The notes under the pieces were generated by a model that saw only the letters and a program-made list of their open reading frames with translations, was not told the DNA's origin and searched no databases. Shown here piece by piece: positions 47,001-62,000 of a DNA stretch of 64,000 nucleotides (its first letter is position 1; every line of letters starts with the position of its first letter). The translations under genes were made by a program, and so were the position numbers. The stretch is from positions 17,946,570-18,010,569 of the forward strand of contig OY754981.1 of assembly GCA_963576475.1 (NCBI GenBank). The letters are read 5' to 3'. This DNA comes from Molanna angustata. Taxonomy: Eukaryota > Arthropoda > Insecta > Trichoptera > Molannidae.

Positions 47001-50000
47001 TTATGGTTTGAATTACGGTGATGTACAAGATGATCCTACTTTAGAAACAAGGAGAAGACAATTGATTAGGACAGCAGCAATGGCTTTAGATAAAGCATGC
47101 ATGATCAGGTACAATGAAAGAACTGGAGACCTTAACATTACAGGTATTTATATATTCAAATAATACAAATTTAATATGTTTATTTGTAAAAATAATATGT
47201 CGTGATATAACTATGCATCATGATCTGTCTACTGTGTTAATTTGACATGGAATGAATTAAAAAAAAATTACACATACTCCTAACAATTTCTCTTATTCAA
47301 GAAATGACAGCTATAACCATAAATCAAAGGGACATTTGTAGTCAAAACAATACATTTTTTTTTCTCTAGCAATAGATTTATAATTGTAAAGTAAATATGT
47401 AGGTACATTTATGTAATGTTTATAAATTAAAAATATTTGTATTATTTCAGATCTTGGTCGAACTGCAAGTTATTTTTATATCAAATATGACACTGTCGAA
47501 GTATTCAACGAGATGATGAAACCAGTTATGGTTGAATCTGAATTTTTCGCTATGGTCTCACACGCTCAAGAGTTTCAACAGTTGAAGGTTTGATGAATTC
47601 TTCTATTTCTTTTATTTATATATATCGACAATATAAACATTAAGCTGAGACAAAGAATGGTCAAGTGTTATGTGTGATCAGTGCTGCTTTATGGGGTGGA
47701 GGCGTGGACTCTCAAAGTCAATATCATAAACCGCCTTGAAGCATTTGAAATGTGGATCCACCGCAAAATTCTGAGAATACCATGAATTGACATGGTCAGT
47801 AACACTGAGGTACTACACAGAGCCAACATCAACACCAATTTTAAGCTCCATAAAATGTTGTTTCAATTTCATTGTAAAGTACCTATTATTCACATGCTGT
47901 TCATCAGATAAATGAAGTTTTGTCATTTATTTGTAACACATTAATATAACTAATGATTTTTATTTTAAGGTTCGAGATGATGAGTTAGATGAACTGACAC
48001 AGCTCAATTCAGAATGCTGTGAAGTAGGAGTCAAGGGTGGTTCTGAAAATTTACATGGAAAAGTTAATATTTTACTACAAACGTTTTTGTCACGCGGTCA
48101 TGTGAGGTCATTTTCATTGATATCAGATCTTTCTTATATCACACAGGTATTTTATTTTCTATTATTTTGCTATAATAATTGTATACATTCTTCAAACATC
48201 ATATTAATAAGACAATAACTTATTCATACACTCTACTTTATTTGTTGTGTACTCATGTTGGACTAATTAAAGAAATATCAAAAGTGTTTTGTAATAAAAG
48301 TGCTATTTATACAAATAGATAAAAGTCAAATATGTACATAGAAGGAATATGTCTTTGTTAAGAGAAAAACAAAATCATTCTTTATTTCTGTTTTGTCTAT
48401 GATTTACTGTAATGTAAACATTTATAACTAGCTTTTAAGCATTTCTATCATTACATAATCTTATTTCACGCTATTTCTTGTAATACACAATACGGCTACT
48501 GATATATTTTACATCTTATAATTTTTATTGTTATAATTTTAGAATGCTGTAAGGATAGCTCGAGCCCTTTTTGATGTTGTATTGAAAAAAAACAATGCAT
48601 TAATGAGTGGACAGTTTCTAATGTTTTCCAAGATGTTAGAATTACAGCAATGGGATTTTGAATCTCCAATGAGACAATTTCGTGGTATTCCCTTAAATAT
48701 CATAGAGAAAATTGAAGGTAGAAATCTTAGTGTTGATAAAATCAGAGAAATGGATGTACGAGAACTGGGTAAGATATTATGGCTATTATAAATATATTAA
48801 TGATGTAAAGGGGAAATGACAGATGCCGTATACATGAATAAAATGAATAATTTTTACTTGAACTGCAACTTTTTCAAAAGCTTGAGTGTTCCGATTATAT
48901 CTGTGACTCTTATAGACATGCCTCTTACTTCTACATTTATTGTGTATAAGAATATGGCGTTTTAGTCAACCTTTACAGTGTAAATTTGTGAACAAGGAAA
49001 CTTGCATCAAATTAAAAAAAAAAATTCAACCGCAAACTCTATATGAAACATTAAAATAACATATCAAATATCAATAGAGAAAAAAGGACAGCATCCATAC
49101 AGGTGCAGTGGATGAATCCGCTGGAGCGCATCAAACGGATTTGTCTGTGGTAGTGCGTCCACAGAGGCGCACCAATTGGATTGCTGACACAACTGTCTTT
49201 TGGATTTGCAGACAATAATCCATAGAAAATGCAAATACAATAAACTTTTTTATCGTCTTGGTTATCGCACGCTCGTCTCGAACATGATTTTATTCAATGA
49301 ATATAAAAATGAATGTAAAAAATATATAGCCCATAGCCTTTTCTAGGGTATACATATCCTTATGCGCTTATGCCAAATTTCATCCAAAATCTTTTAGCCG
49401 TTTTCGCGTTATTGAGTAACAAACATCCAAACATTCCAATTTATAATATTATTGATATAGTTACACTATCTAACTATGTAAAAATTATGAAAAGGTTCAA
49501 ATCTACCTGAGAGAATGGTTAGTTCCGAAACCTGTCCCAATTTCAATTTCAATAACGTGGTTTATACAAAGTAATAAAATTTAGTTTATAAATAATTTTA
49601 GATGACTATTTTCCATCACCATAAAAAATGCACAAAGTATCATACCTACATGGTTTGATATGATCATTATATTTTGGACTTACAGTTTTATTACTTTTAA
49701 CATTTTTTTTAGGTGAATGGCTGCGTAATCCAAAAATGGCTGGAGAAGTAAAGAAATGTGCTCAAGAGTTTCCCTTGGTTGATATGGAAGCCACCTTACA
49801 TCCTATCACAAGAACAGTTTTGAAAATTAAATTGCAAATTAGTCCAAATTTCAGGTATGTTCCTATCTACGGAAAATGTTAAAAAAAAATATGTAAGTAA
49901 ATTATAAACTTGTCAATAATCTTGTAAATATGAAATACTCTAAATATTTTTTTTCTGTTTCAGGTGGAATGATAAAGTCCATGGCAAAACAGCTGAAAAT

Positions 50001-53000
50001 TTCTGGATTTGGGTTGAAGATCCTGAAAGTAATTTCATGTATCATTCTGAGTACTTTTTACTAACAAGAAAGCAAGTGAGTATAACATTATAATTACTTG
50101 CAATTCTGTTCTTAGAATATTGTTTCATATCATTTCGGAAGCACTGAATAAAAATGCCCTACTCATGTAGCAGAATAGCCCCGAAGCCAGACTGTATATG
50201 TTACATAAAAAAACAAAGCATTACTTGACTTATAATGTCATGTATTTGTATAATTTTTTTCTCTGTACTTTGGTTCAAGTTTAAAGAAAATTCAATAATA
50301 AAGAAATTATTAATTCAGCAGCATTTTGCTGTTCATTGATGAGCTGGTTGTATGTTTTATTTTTGCAGGTATTTACAAAAGAAACCCAAGAATTGGTCAT
50401 TACAATACCCCTAGTGGAACCTTTACCACCTCAGTACTACATTAGAGCTACCTCCGACAGGTAAACATACTTTAGTTTTCTGACAACACATGTCACTTTT
50501 GTCAACTAAACAATGGCTTAATGATTAGGCATCAATACGAAAAAATTTATCGGTCTATTTGATTTTATAGATAAGTTTGAAATCTTTTATATGTATTTGT
50601 TGTTATAGTTTCTGGCAAATAAAAGAATCATCATTTAAATGACTAACCAAAAACTATTCTATCTATTTACTATTTTCATATAATTATTTTGTTCTTTAGA
50701 TGGCTCGGTTCTCAAGCGTGTTTACCACTAAGTTTCCAGCATCTTATTTTACCTGAAAGTCATCCTCCACATACAGGTTTGAATATAATTGATTGTAATA
50801 GAATATTTTTTTTAATTACATAACTTTAAAAATGTTTTATTGATGCAATTTTTTTAACAATTAAATTTTTCAGATTTACTTGAATTGCAACCTCTTCCTG
50901 TGACTGCTTTGAAAGATTCCAGTTTTGAAATGCTCTACAAATTCACTCATTTTAATCCGATCCAGACCCAGATATTCCACTGTCTCTATTACACAGATAA
51001 CAATGTCCTACTTGGAGCCCCGACTGGCTCTGGTAAAACAATTGCAGCGGAAATTGCGATGTTCAGAGTATTCAAACAATATCCAAAAGCGAAGGTTGGT
51101 TATTATTCATTAATGATTTGAAACATTTATTTCATGTGTAAAATTTGTCTTATTTTGAACCCAAAAGAAAGATTAAAGAATGAAACTAGAATAAATTCAG
51201 TCATGGTTTTGTGTATACAACGAAAACTACAGATCTTGTTAATGGGATTAAAGACGTGTATTGTTATGTTGAAATACAACAAAAGAACTCCAAATAATCA
51301 TTTATTTCTCCTATATCTGTTAATATGTATCTAATATTCAGTGTTACCAATTTAAAAATAACCGATTGGGTACTCAGCAGGTGTGTAATACAAATTAATT
51401 GCAAATGTTTGCTAGTCTCAGAAACATGATAATCGGGTAGCTCACCAAAGCCACAAAGTTATCCATCAATCAAATACTTTGATTTATTTTCACTATTTTA
51501 CTTTCAGGTTGTTTACATTGCTCCGTTGAAGGCCCTTGTTCGAGAAAGGATCAATGATTGGAAAGTTAGATTGGAACAAAATCTTGGGAAAAAAGTTGTT
51601 GAACTTACTGGTAAAATCATTTTTTTAATCTCATAAAATAATTATAGCTCAATTGTCCACATACAAAACATATTTCCATATTGATTATACAACATTTTCA
51701 TACTTAATAGCAATAGCTAAAAATATTTATATGCAGTCATTATTTAAATTATCATGATGTTGTATTCCTAATATTTTTTTGTATTGCGTCTCGGGCAACA
51801 AATATTAATGTACCATAATATTAATCATCTCACAGATCCAAACTGTGTCTCCACAGGGAATTGAACCTGAGTCAGATATTTAACCTACTGAGCCACGAAC
51901 TGAGATCATTTATCGAAATATTTTTTTCTCTTTTGAAATGGTCACAAAGTATCAAAGAACTCCTCATTGTATGAGGATTTCTTTGATACTTTGGAGTAAT
52001 TTTTGTGATTCATATTTTGTCCAACAGGTGATGTATCTCCCGATATTTCCGCTATTAAAGAATCCCATGTTATTGTTACAACCCCAGAGAAGTGGGACGG
52101 TATCAGTAGATCTTGGCAGACGAGAAACTATGTCAAAGATGTTGCACTGATTGTAATTGATGAAATACATCTATTGGGTGAAGACAGAGGTCCAGTGTTA
52201 GAAGTTATAGTATCCAGGTAAGTTAAACTTTTTTCCTAAATCCATGCAAGCTCTTTGTTCCTTCTCTGTCACTCTTCTGTTTATACATATCAGTCATTCA
52301 TTATCTGTTCTAGCAATATGGTTGTTTTGTTCTGTATGAAAATTAAGCATTTTTTATTGACATCTTATCCATGATATTGCAAAGTTTTTTATACACTGTT
52401 CAAAATGAAACTGAACATTCTGGGTTAGAAGTAACACAATTTGACTGTTTTTAGCTGAAACGCTCTACCAAATAATAATATAAATAATTTATGTAGCGCC
52501 ATTAAATGATTCAAGATCATTCCAAGGGGGCTTATATTCTGTCTAATGTTGCTCTACAAAACAAAGCTGTTTTAAGTCCTTTAGAGAAAGTGCTCTTGCT
52601 TTGTGCACCGCGGACATCTGGAGGCAATTTATTCCACTTTATAGGACCACTCACACTAAAGCACCAATCATAGTAAGCCACTTTGTTGGCTCTGTCCAAC
52701 TCCTTTAGGGAGTTATTACTCTGCGATCCAGAAGACCTGAGTGTGAGACGCCTCCCAGACATCTCTTTTCTCTGACACAGCTCTTGAATGTATTATGGTG
52801 ACACCGTCACACACCGTCAAACAAATTTTGTAGTCAACTCGCTCTGGACACTTCAACCAAAATTAGTAGTGTAATTTCAAGTAGTTTATAGCCAACTATT
52901 TTCACCTTCATATGTTATTATTTTTATTGTAGTGTTTATTGGGCAACTAACAGTTAGTATGTCAAAAATTAATGTAATATGCAAAGTTATAAAACTTTTC

Positions 53001-56000
53001 TTCTGTGTTCAAAACAATAGTTTTATAATATTATTATCTCCCTATCTATTATATCATATTGATTCTGTTGAATGCGTGAATTAGCTGAATCTTTATTCTA
53101 TAAGCAAATATCTATGGTGTTTCGTCTTATATATTCATTTTATATTCTAGAACCAATTTCATAGCATCGCATACATCAAGAACTCTGCGTATAGTCGGCC
53201 TTTCAACAGCTTTAGCAAACGCTAAAGACCTAGCGAATTGGTTAGGTATTGGAATGATGGGACTATACAACTTTAGACCTTCAGTCAGACCTGTTCCTCT
53301 AGAGGTAACATTTTTATATCTTAGCTATTAAAATCTTATTCTATTAACATAATTTGAATGATTTACGATGTGAATTTTTTTTATTCAATTAGAATACAGT
53401 GTCACTTTTGGGCACTTGTTCCCAACTACCCTATTTTATTTTGAAATCAATAATAATTAGCAATGTGCGTATCTTCACCAATAGATTGAATATTTGTATT
53501 TAAGGTGCACATATCTGGACATGCTGGCAGACATTATTGTCCAAGAATGATGTCAATGAACAAACCGACTTTCCAAGCTATTCGACAGCATTCTCCATTT
53601 TCTCCAGCTCTTGTGTTTGTTTCCAGTAGGCGTCAAACAAGGTAAAATTTGTTTTATGTAGCATACTCACATTTATTTAATTATTTATGAATAAGTAACC
53701 CGGTTGTGAGGCACCGGCTTAGAATAATGCTTCCACTCATCGTTTTCGTGTGCCCCGTAAGAGCCGGGTAATAGAAAATACAACAAGCAAACTAAAATCT
53801 CACATAGTTCTGCAATGAGGTTCACCACCCATTCTGAAAGATGCCTTGACTGGTGTGTGGATTTACACGCATGATGTGTCGTGTTTCCTTTTATAAGGTA
53901 GTGCACACCTGTCGCTGGTTACCCCTCATCGCGGTATATGACGTGATGGAATGTATGAATTAGGGTTGTTGCTGATGCAAATTTATTTCACATCAGCTGA
54001 TGACATCAGCGGAAAATGATGCTGATGTTTATTATTTTCTTAAAAAATCAAGCAAAAATTGCATTTATTTCCAAAAATTGCATACTTTTTCTTGGTATTG
54101 AAATAAATGATTATGTTTTAATATGTTTGTGACTTTTAATAAAAAAATCAATCTTATATACAGGGTTACAGGTTTAGTCGTACAGAATATTAAAGGACGT
54201 TATTATTCAGGTCATTTCTGATGGATTTGATGCTAAATGTTAGGTCCGAAACTTAACCGTTATGGAGATATTGAATTTTAAAGATTTAAAAAAAAAAAAA
54301 AAATTGGCTGTTTTATCAACTTTTTACGGATTAGAGGTCTTAGGGTCCTTTTTTTTTGTATCTAGTTAGAGGGCATGTCAATTAATAAAAATGATTACTA
54401 ACAAAAACTGAACCTACTACTAACAGCTTAAAAATACAGCTCGACAACAGCTAGAATTAAAGAATTATCACAAAGTGTTTTTAACTTTGAAGCGCTTTGT
54501 TTGAAAAAAAAAATTATGGAACTTATTCTGCAAATAATTGTAAAAACTTCTACGTTTCTTTAGCTATTCAAAAAGATATAACACTTGCTATTAAATAGTC
54601 AAACCATTGACCAAATAACAGTTAAGGTAGTAAAGGGTACATTTTAGTTTGAGGAAAAAGTAGCTAAAATACGTAAAGAAAACAAAAAAAAAACAGCAAT
54701 ATTTTTATAATTCATGTTCGATATGGCCGCCGCTATTTCTTACACAAATTGTCATTATTTTTCTTAAATTACTATTAAACATGAATTATAAAAATATTGC
54801 TCTGTTTTTTTTTTTTTTTTTTGTTTTGTTTTTTTTTGTCAGGGTGCAAGGAAGTGTTTATTAATTAATTAATTAATTAATAAATAAATTAAACACTTGT
54901 TTTTTCTTTCTACATTTATTTTATTCCTCTCCAGGACGACCGTTTCGCCTGGTGAAGACCTTTTCAACTGGTCTATATATAATAGTTTAGTAATAACTCG
55001 CAAGCGAAAACAAGACGTGCCATAAGCCCCATCCCCACTGCAGTTGTGTCATCGATCAATGCTGATGCTGATATTGAAAAATATGCTGATGTTTGTAACA
55101 ACCCTGGTATGAATGGATTAATGGATGGTGTCATAAATTTAACAAATATCATAAGAGGATTGTGTTATTAGTGGATTAGTAGTAACTTATTATTTGTTTA
55201 TAATCTGATGATATAATATGAAATTTTATCAAAAACTGCAAAAGACTATCTTTAACTTTTGTTTTCAGACTTACAGCATTAGATTTGATATCATATTTGG
55301 CTGCGGAGGATGATCCCAAACAGTTTTTGCATATGAGCGAAGAAGAAATGGAAATAATTGTTGCAAACATTAAGGAGAGTAACCTCAAATTGACTTTGGC
55401 ATTTGGTATTGGTATCCATCATGCGGGTTTGCAGGACAGGGATAGAAAAACTGTTGAAGAACTATTTGTAAATCAGAAAATTCAGGTAAATATTTTCTCA
55501 ATTGCACTTTCTTTCCTTTGATTTGACCCAGAGTCACTGACTCTCTTGAAACTCCGCTATAAAAGAATCAGTAACTTATCAGCTATGAAACTATTTTACT
55601 GTTTTTCATACTGTTTTTATTCGTGATAATTAGGCTTAGTAAAAAAAAAAAAAATATTTTGCTATTACTAAAACCTTCTGGCAAATATTTCTATTGAAAA
55701 CAAAAAAATGTAAGAATGTTTCACAATTTTATTTTCATAGAAAAAGACACATCTTGGATGTGTTGATCCAGTATTTATTTCTTGTATTATATAAAGTCAG
55801 TTGATTATATTGTAATATTTCAGGTTCTTATTTGTACTGCTACATTAGCGTGGGGTGTGAATTTCCCTGCACATTTAGTTGTCATCAAAGGTACAGAGTA
55901 TTTTGATGGAAAACAAAAAAGATATGTCGATATGCCAATAACAGATGTTCTTCAAATGATGGGAAGGGCTGGTCGACCACAGGTATTTTATTTTTGATTT

Positions 56001-59000
56001 ATTTATTCAGAAATACAACGGCTGATTACATTATTTAATATACAGTACAGTAAGTTTTTATTTTATATCGCTAATTACAACCATATTTCATATTTTATTT
56101 AATCCACCCATATACATCTTGTAGGTATGGGTACATTTAACATTTTTCGCAAATACCTTTTGTTTACACTCTTTGTGTAATTTTATATGGATAAATTGTA
56201 ACATGGGTATGAAAAATATCTAATTAATTTTAAAAGCGTAACCATACCTTATCAATAATATAAACATTCTCGTCACTCACTCATTAATTCTGTAATAACA
56301 GCATATCTCAAAATGTGAGGTAACCAGCAAGGAAGGAAGCATGACACACCAGCCTTGTTTAACCTAAAAAAGTCACATTCAGAATGTGTGGTGAACTATG
56401 TCTTATTGTTGCCTGTTGTATTTTCGATTACTCTGCTCTTACAATGGTAATACCCGAAAACAATAATAATAGATAATAATGGAATTACTATTCTAAGCCG
56501 ATGTCACACAGATATGTTTAATTAATTAACTTCAATTAACCTTATATCATTGTTTCAGTTTGACAATGAAGGTGTTGCCGTTGTATTAGTTCATGATGTG
56601 AAGAAAAATTTCTACAAAAAGTTCCTATACGAACCGTTTCCAGTTGAATCTAGTATTTTGAATGTGTTGCCAGATCATCTAAATGCCGAAATTGTAGCTG
56701 GTGAGATATTCTTAAAATAACAATCTGTTTTATACGGGATGGATGGAATACCCTGCGTGTTACATTCTACCGATTATGTTTCGTTATATTAATAATTAAT
56801 ACTTACTTATTATGTTTATTTGTTCTTTCATACCTACATTTGTTATTCTGCTTATTATTTTATTTTATTTTAGTACTTCTTTTTATTTGTTTCTAAATGT
56901 TAACTGATATACTTGTATTGTTAGTATGCAGATCTTAATTTAAATGTATTTTATATGTATTTTTTATTTTGTATAAGCTATAGACATGCTATAGACTTAT
57001 CTCGTTTTTCTTTATATTTCTTTTTGATTTTATATTCATTTTCAATGTCTATAGATTGGGTATGTTTGTTTCTTTATATGTATTTTCACACATTATTGTG
57101 TACTGTATTTTGTATCTTTTGTTAAAACTTCGTGTAAATGGCAAATGCTGTAAATAAAATAAATAAATAAATAAAATACCACAATGAAATAATAGTATGT
57201 TGTATATCAGCAGTTTTCAATCTGTCGATTGACACGGCTTCCAAACTGTAGAATTCCATAATAATTATAATAAATATGAACACATAGGTATATATTCCAC
57301 AATTAATTTATTTGACTTCCGACGACCGTTTCGGCTTACAAGGCCATAATTAACCAGTTGATTATGGTCTTGTAAGCCAAAACGGTTGTCGGAAGTCAAA
57401 TAAATTCGTTTTGGAATATACATGTGTTCATATTTACCAGAATTAGTATGATGTGTATATAAATCCCATTCCCCTTAATTTTTTGGTTTGGTTAAGTTAG
57501 TCTTTAATAATAATAGCGACTTGCGTGAGTGAGTTGTTTTATAAATTGAATGGAAATCGGTCACAAAAAAAATCTTTTCAACACCTTTGCCATTTGAGGT
57601 TAGGAATAAGTTTATTATATATTCGAATTTGATTACATTTTTCAAATAAATTATATTTCTCAAAATATTACTTACTTATTTGTAAGATACCTACTATTTT
57701 TAATAGGTATTATTTATAATTTTTTATTTATTCAGTTAAATATTTTCAGTTAAAATTTCTTATAAAATATAGATAATTGTACCATGAACCTTGAACAAAT
57801 TAATAGTTGTTCCTTCATTTTGTTTTCATCTATTCGTTTTTTTATTCCTATTTTAGGAACTGTTCTCACCAAACAAGACCTTTTGGATTATCTGACATGG
57901 ACGTATTTCTTCAGAAGACTGTTACAGAACCCATCATATTATAATTTAGAATCTTTAGAAGCAATAGATGTGAATAGATTCTTATCTAACCTTGTGCAAA
58001 CATCTCTAGACACGTTGGCTGCTGCTAACTGTGTTGAATTACATGAGGTAACTGCATACTTATACATATATCATTTACCTATATGTTTAAATACACTATC
58101 TAAAGACACTGTCCAAATTTTACATCACAATTTATCTAGTTTTCTATCTGATTTGCTCACATTTTCTGATAGATTTATGTAATAGGTATTATATTTTATT
58201 TTTAATATTATTAGGACAATAGGGGCATAAGCAGTACGTGGGTTGGTAGAATTGCTTCATATTATTATCTCTCACATCAAACAATGAGGCATTTTTCTGA
58301 CAACTTACACGCTGAAATGAAATTAGAGGAAATGCTCAAAGTGTTGAGTGATTCTTATGAATACAATCAATTACCTGTGCGGCATAATGAAGATGGACTT
58401 AACGGGTAATTTGATTTTTTTTCTTATATATAATCAAACATCTATTATTATTAAAATTTCATAAAAATAAAGTATTTTAAAAAACACTTGATTATTTTAT
58501 ATTGTTCTTAAGATCAGTGTCACAAGGATTAATGTACATTTAATTTGTCACATTACATAGCCTTACAAAAATCATGCTATTTTTTCTCAACAAAAAATAT
58601 TAAAAATAAATCAAACGAGTACCTACATGCATACTTTTGAAATATGTATTATGATACTGAATTAATTATTATGATTCAACTATTTTCACAGTTTTTGAGA
58701 TAAGGCTAAAATCTATGGGTGTTGAATTGCTTGAAATCGTTACCCAGATACTAGCTTATTCTTTGACTTCGACTTCAACCACATCTTCAACTTGAATTAG
58801 TTTAGTAAACACAATTTCATTTAGTAAGATCTTAAATTGATATAAAAACCATGTTGTATCTCAGATTTCTATTGTTATTAAATCAGAGTATTTTTTTTTC
58901 AGCGAGTTGGCTAAACTGTGCAAGTTGGATGTGGATCCCTTAACGTTGGATTCTCCACACACCAAGACATTTCTTCTCTTTCAGGCACACTTTTCACACT

Positions 59001-62000
59001 TACCGTTACCTTGTACCGACTATCTGACTGACTTGAAATCTGTCTTAGATCAAGCTATCAGGATATTACAGGTTAGTCTTACTGTTTTTTAATTTGTCTT
59101 ACATTATTGAGATAATAATTTTAGTTTTTTTGTACTTTGTGAATGCAGTGTAATTGACCAATTAAATTTATGAATTACTTTATATCTTAAAGATCAGAAA
59201 GTATCTAGTCTATTCCAAACAATCCAAGAGAAATGATAATTCATTAATGTCCATTTATTGTGACCCGTCTGTATATTAGTCAATATCTAATTTTAGGATA
59301 GGCACGCAAAGGAGCTAATTTCATCAGCCGGTCAACTATCGGTCAGCTACAACATACAAATTACATGTAAAAACGCGCATAAAAGCTAACAGAATCGTCT
59401 GATTTAGAAATCTGTGACAAAAATATCGGTCGATCGAGATCACCCGACAGTGTGTAACCAATGCTATGGTATGAGAGGGCGCCCATGTGACCAATAATTT
59501 AATCGTTAAAGCATATTAAAGTGAGAAGTACGTTGTCAGTGGCCAGCTGATTCAAAACGAAATGTCAATTACTATAATGTCAAGGTCAAATATATATATT
59601 TTTCAAGTTTATTTTTATGCACTTCGAGGACAGCAGCACAAACCTTAAACACTTTTTTTCCAATTGTACGATTCAACAAGTATCCATGGGCGCTAAAGTT
59701 AAAAAAAGGTTTAAAAATTATAGCAACTGCCAAATAAAACAAAAGTTTTTTGTCAAAGATCAGCGAAATTTCAATAACCGGTTGGGAGTAACTATCTTAT
59801 AATAAAAACAATAGAATTTCATAAATTATTACCTTATTAGACATAGGTAGAGACCTGAATTATTCACGTTGGCGATAAACCCGATTTTATTCTCGAATTG
59901 CGAATTTTCAAAATACACAGCAATTATTGTCCACTGAAAAGGCAGAATTAATACATAATTATTTTAACTCAAATTTCTGCAAGTGTAATCTACACAGCCA
60001 ATGCATTAAATTAAAATAAGACAACATGAATTTGTTGACAAAGTAAATAAAGCTACATCATATGTATGCCTCACGATAATGTCAATTCATATATTATATA
60101 GGTTTCTATCCTCCTTATAATACTGTTTTGGCAGACATAAGAACAAACCTTAAAAAAAACTATTTGGCTATGATGGAAATTCTTAGTATTTAAACTAATT
60201 AAAATTTAATGAAATCAATGATTTTCCTTTTTACGTATAAATATGTCTTTTAAATAGAAAATAATGCCTTATGCTAATGTCGATTCATATTGATTCATAT
60301 ACTATATAGGTTTCTATCCTCATATAATACTGTTTTGGCAGACATACAAGAAGAATAGAAAATGCCGTTTAAATAGTGTTTTTAATTCAACCCAATAATC
60401 AAGGATTTAGGATGACAGAGTTCTATTCGTAACTTTTCAAACAATTTTAAATATTTATTATTGAAATTATTTAAGCATATTATAATTTATAGTGAAAAAA
60501 GAACTTGCAAATCTAAATCATATGTTGATTTCTCTTTATTTACATTTCTTTGTAGAAAAAAATATCGATTTCTTTTAAATGTCACCATTTTACTAAAATA
60601 TAACACCTATTTCTTAAAAATAACACCACTTTTTTAAAAAAATATGCGAATTATATCACCACTTTTCTACAAAAACAACGCAGGTAATTCAGTTCTCTAG
60701 ACATGGACAATTCAACGAAATTCTTTGAGTCAACTCAGTAACTCTGCTTTATTAATTAATATTTACATAGGTAATTAAAACTTAACTTACATACTTTATT
60801 TTAAATGCATAAATGTTGACCGCTGTAGCATTTACAATCGTACGATTCTACAAGCTTTCATACGCACATAAACCGATTGGCCGATAAATCAATCACTTCA
60901 TGTATACCAATTTCACTCTCTGCTGATGAAGTTAAGCTTCCATGTGCGCCGTTCTCAAGCTATAAGCTTTATCAAATAAATATTTTATTTTAGGCTATAA
61001 TTGATACCTGTGCTGAACGTGGTTGGTTGGTATCTACTTTGACCGCGCAGAATTTGATGCAGATGGTAATTCAAGCTCGGTGGATCCAAGACTCTCCTTT
61101 AATGACACTTCCCCACGTAGAGGTGCACAACCAATATGTGTTCAAGGCAATGGCCATAGCAACTGAAAAGCCATGCACTGTTCCAGCCGGTCTGAAGATG
61201 GCTTCAAGCCATAAATATGAAGCATTGGCTGTACCACTTAGAACTGAATTCGACGACCGTCAAATTGAACAAATATATGAGGTATATTTATTACAAATAC
61301 ACACAGATATTATAGAACGATAATCAAACTCACTGAAGCCTTAAGGCTAGTGAGATTCCAATTATTCTGTAAAAATTTTCTTAAATTAATTAAAAAAAAT
61401 AATAATAGTAATACCTCTTCAACCTTCATGGCTCAGTTAATTACATGACTGCTGAGCCAAAGGTCCCAGATTTGATACCTGTAACCTACTCTTTAAACTC
61501 GATCCGATCCTGATTTCAAATTTTCATTTAGAACTTACCTATCTACCACCTGCATACATTCAAATCAACGACTATTACTATTAACACATACCTACCTACC
61601 ACATTCATTCTCGTTATAAAGGTAGGTTCTTAGCGAATCGAATCGTATTGGGATCGGATTTGTTATTGATAATTGACATAGTACCTGTTAGTTACCCAAG
61701 AAGCAATTACAAATAAGTTATATATTCTATGGAAATCTGGAAAACGACATTGAGAGAAAGGTGTCAGAAAATTGAGTTGATGATAGTGAATACAAAATCA
61801 GTAAATGAAAGACACCTCAATGTATATCGTTTGTAAAATATTAATATTCCAATATGTTAACATATGTATTTAATTAATTAGAGATTATTAACTTGTTATA
61901 ATCCCATTATTAATTACTTTAATATAAAATAAAAACCAAACATTCTACAATATATTATAATTTGTTACGCTGATAGCTTTTTAGTCTTACTAAAACATTA

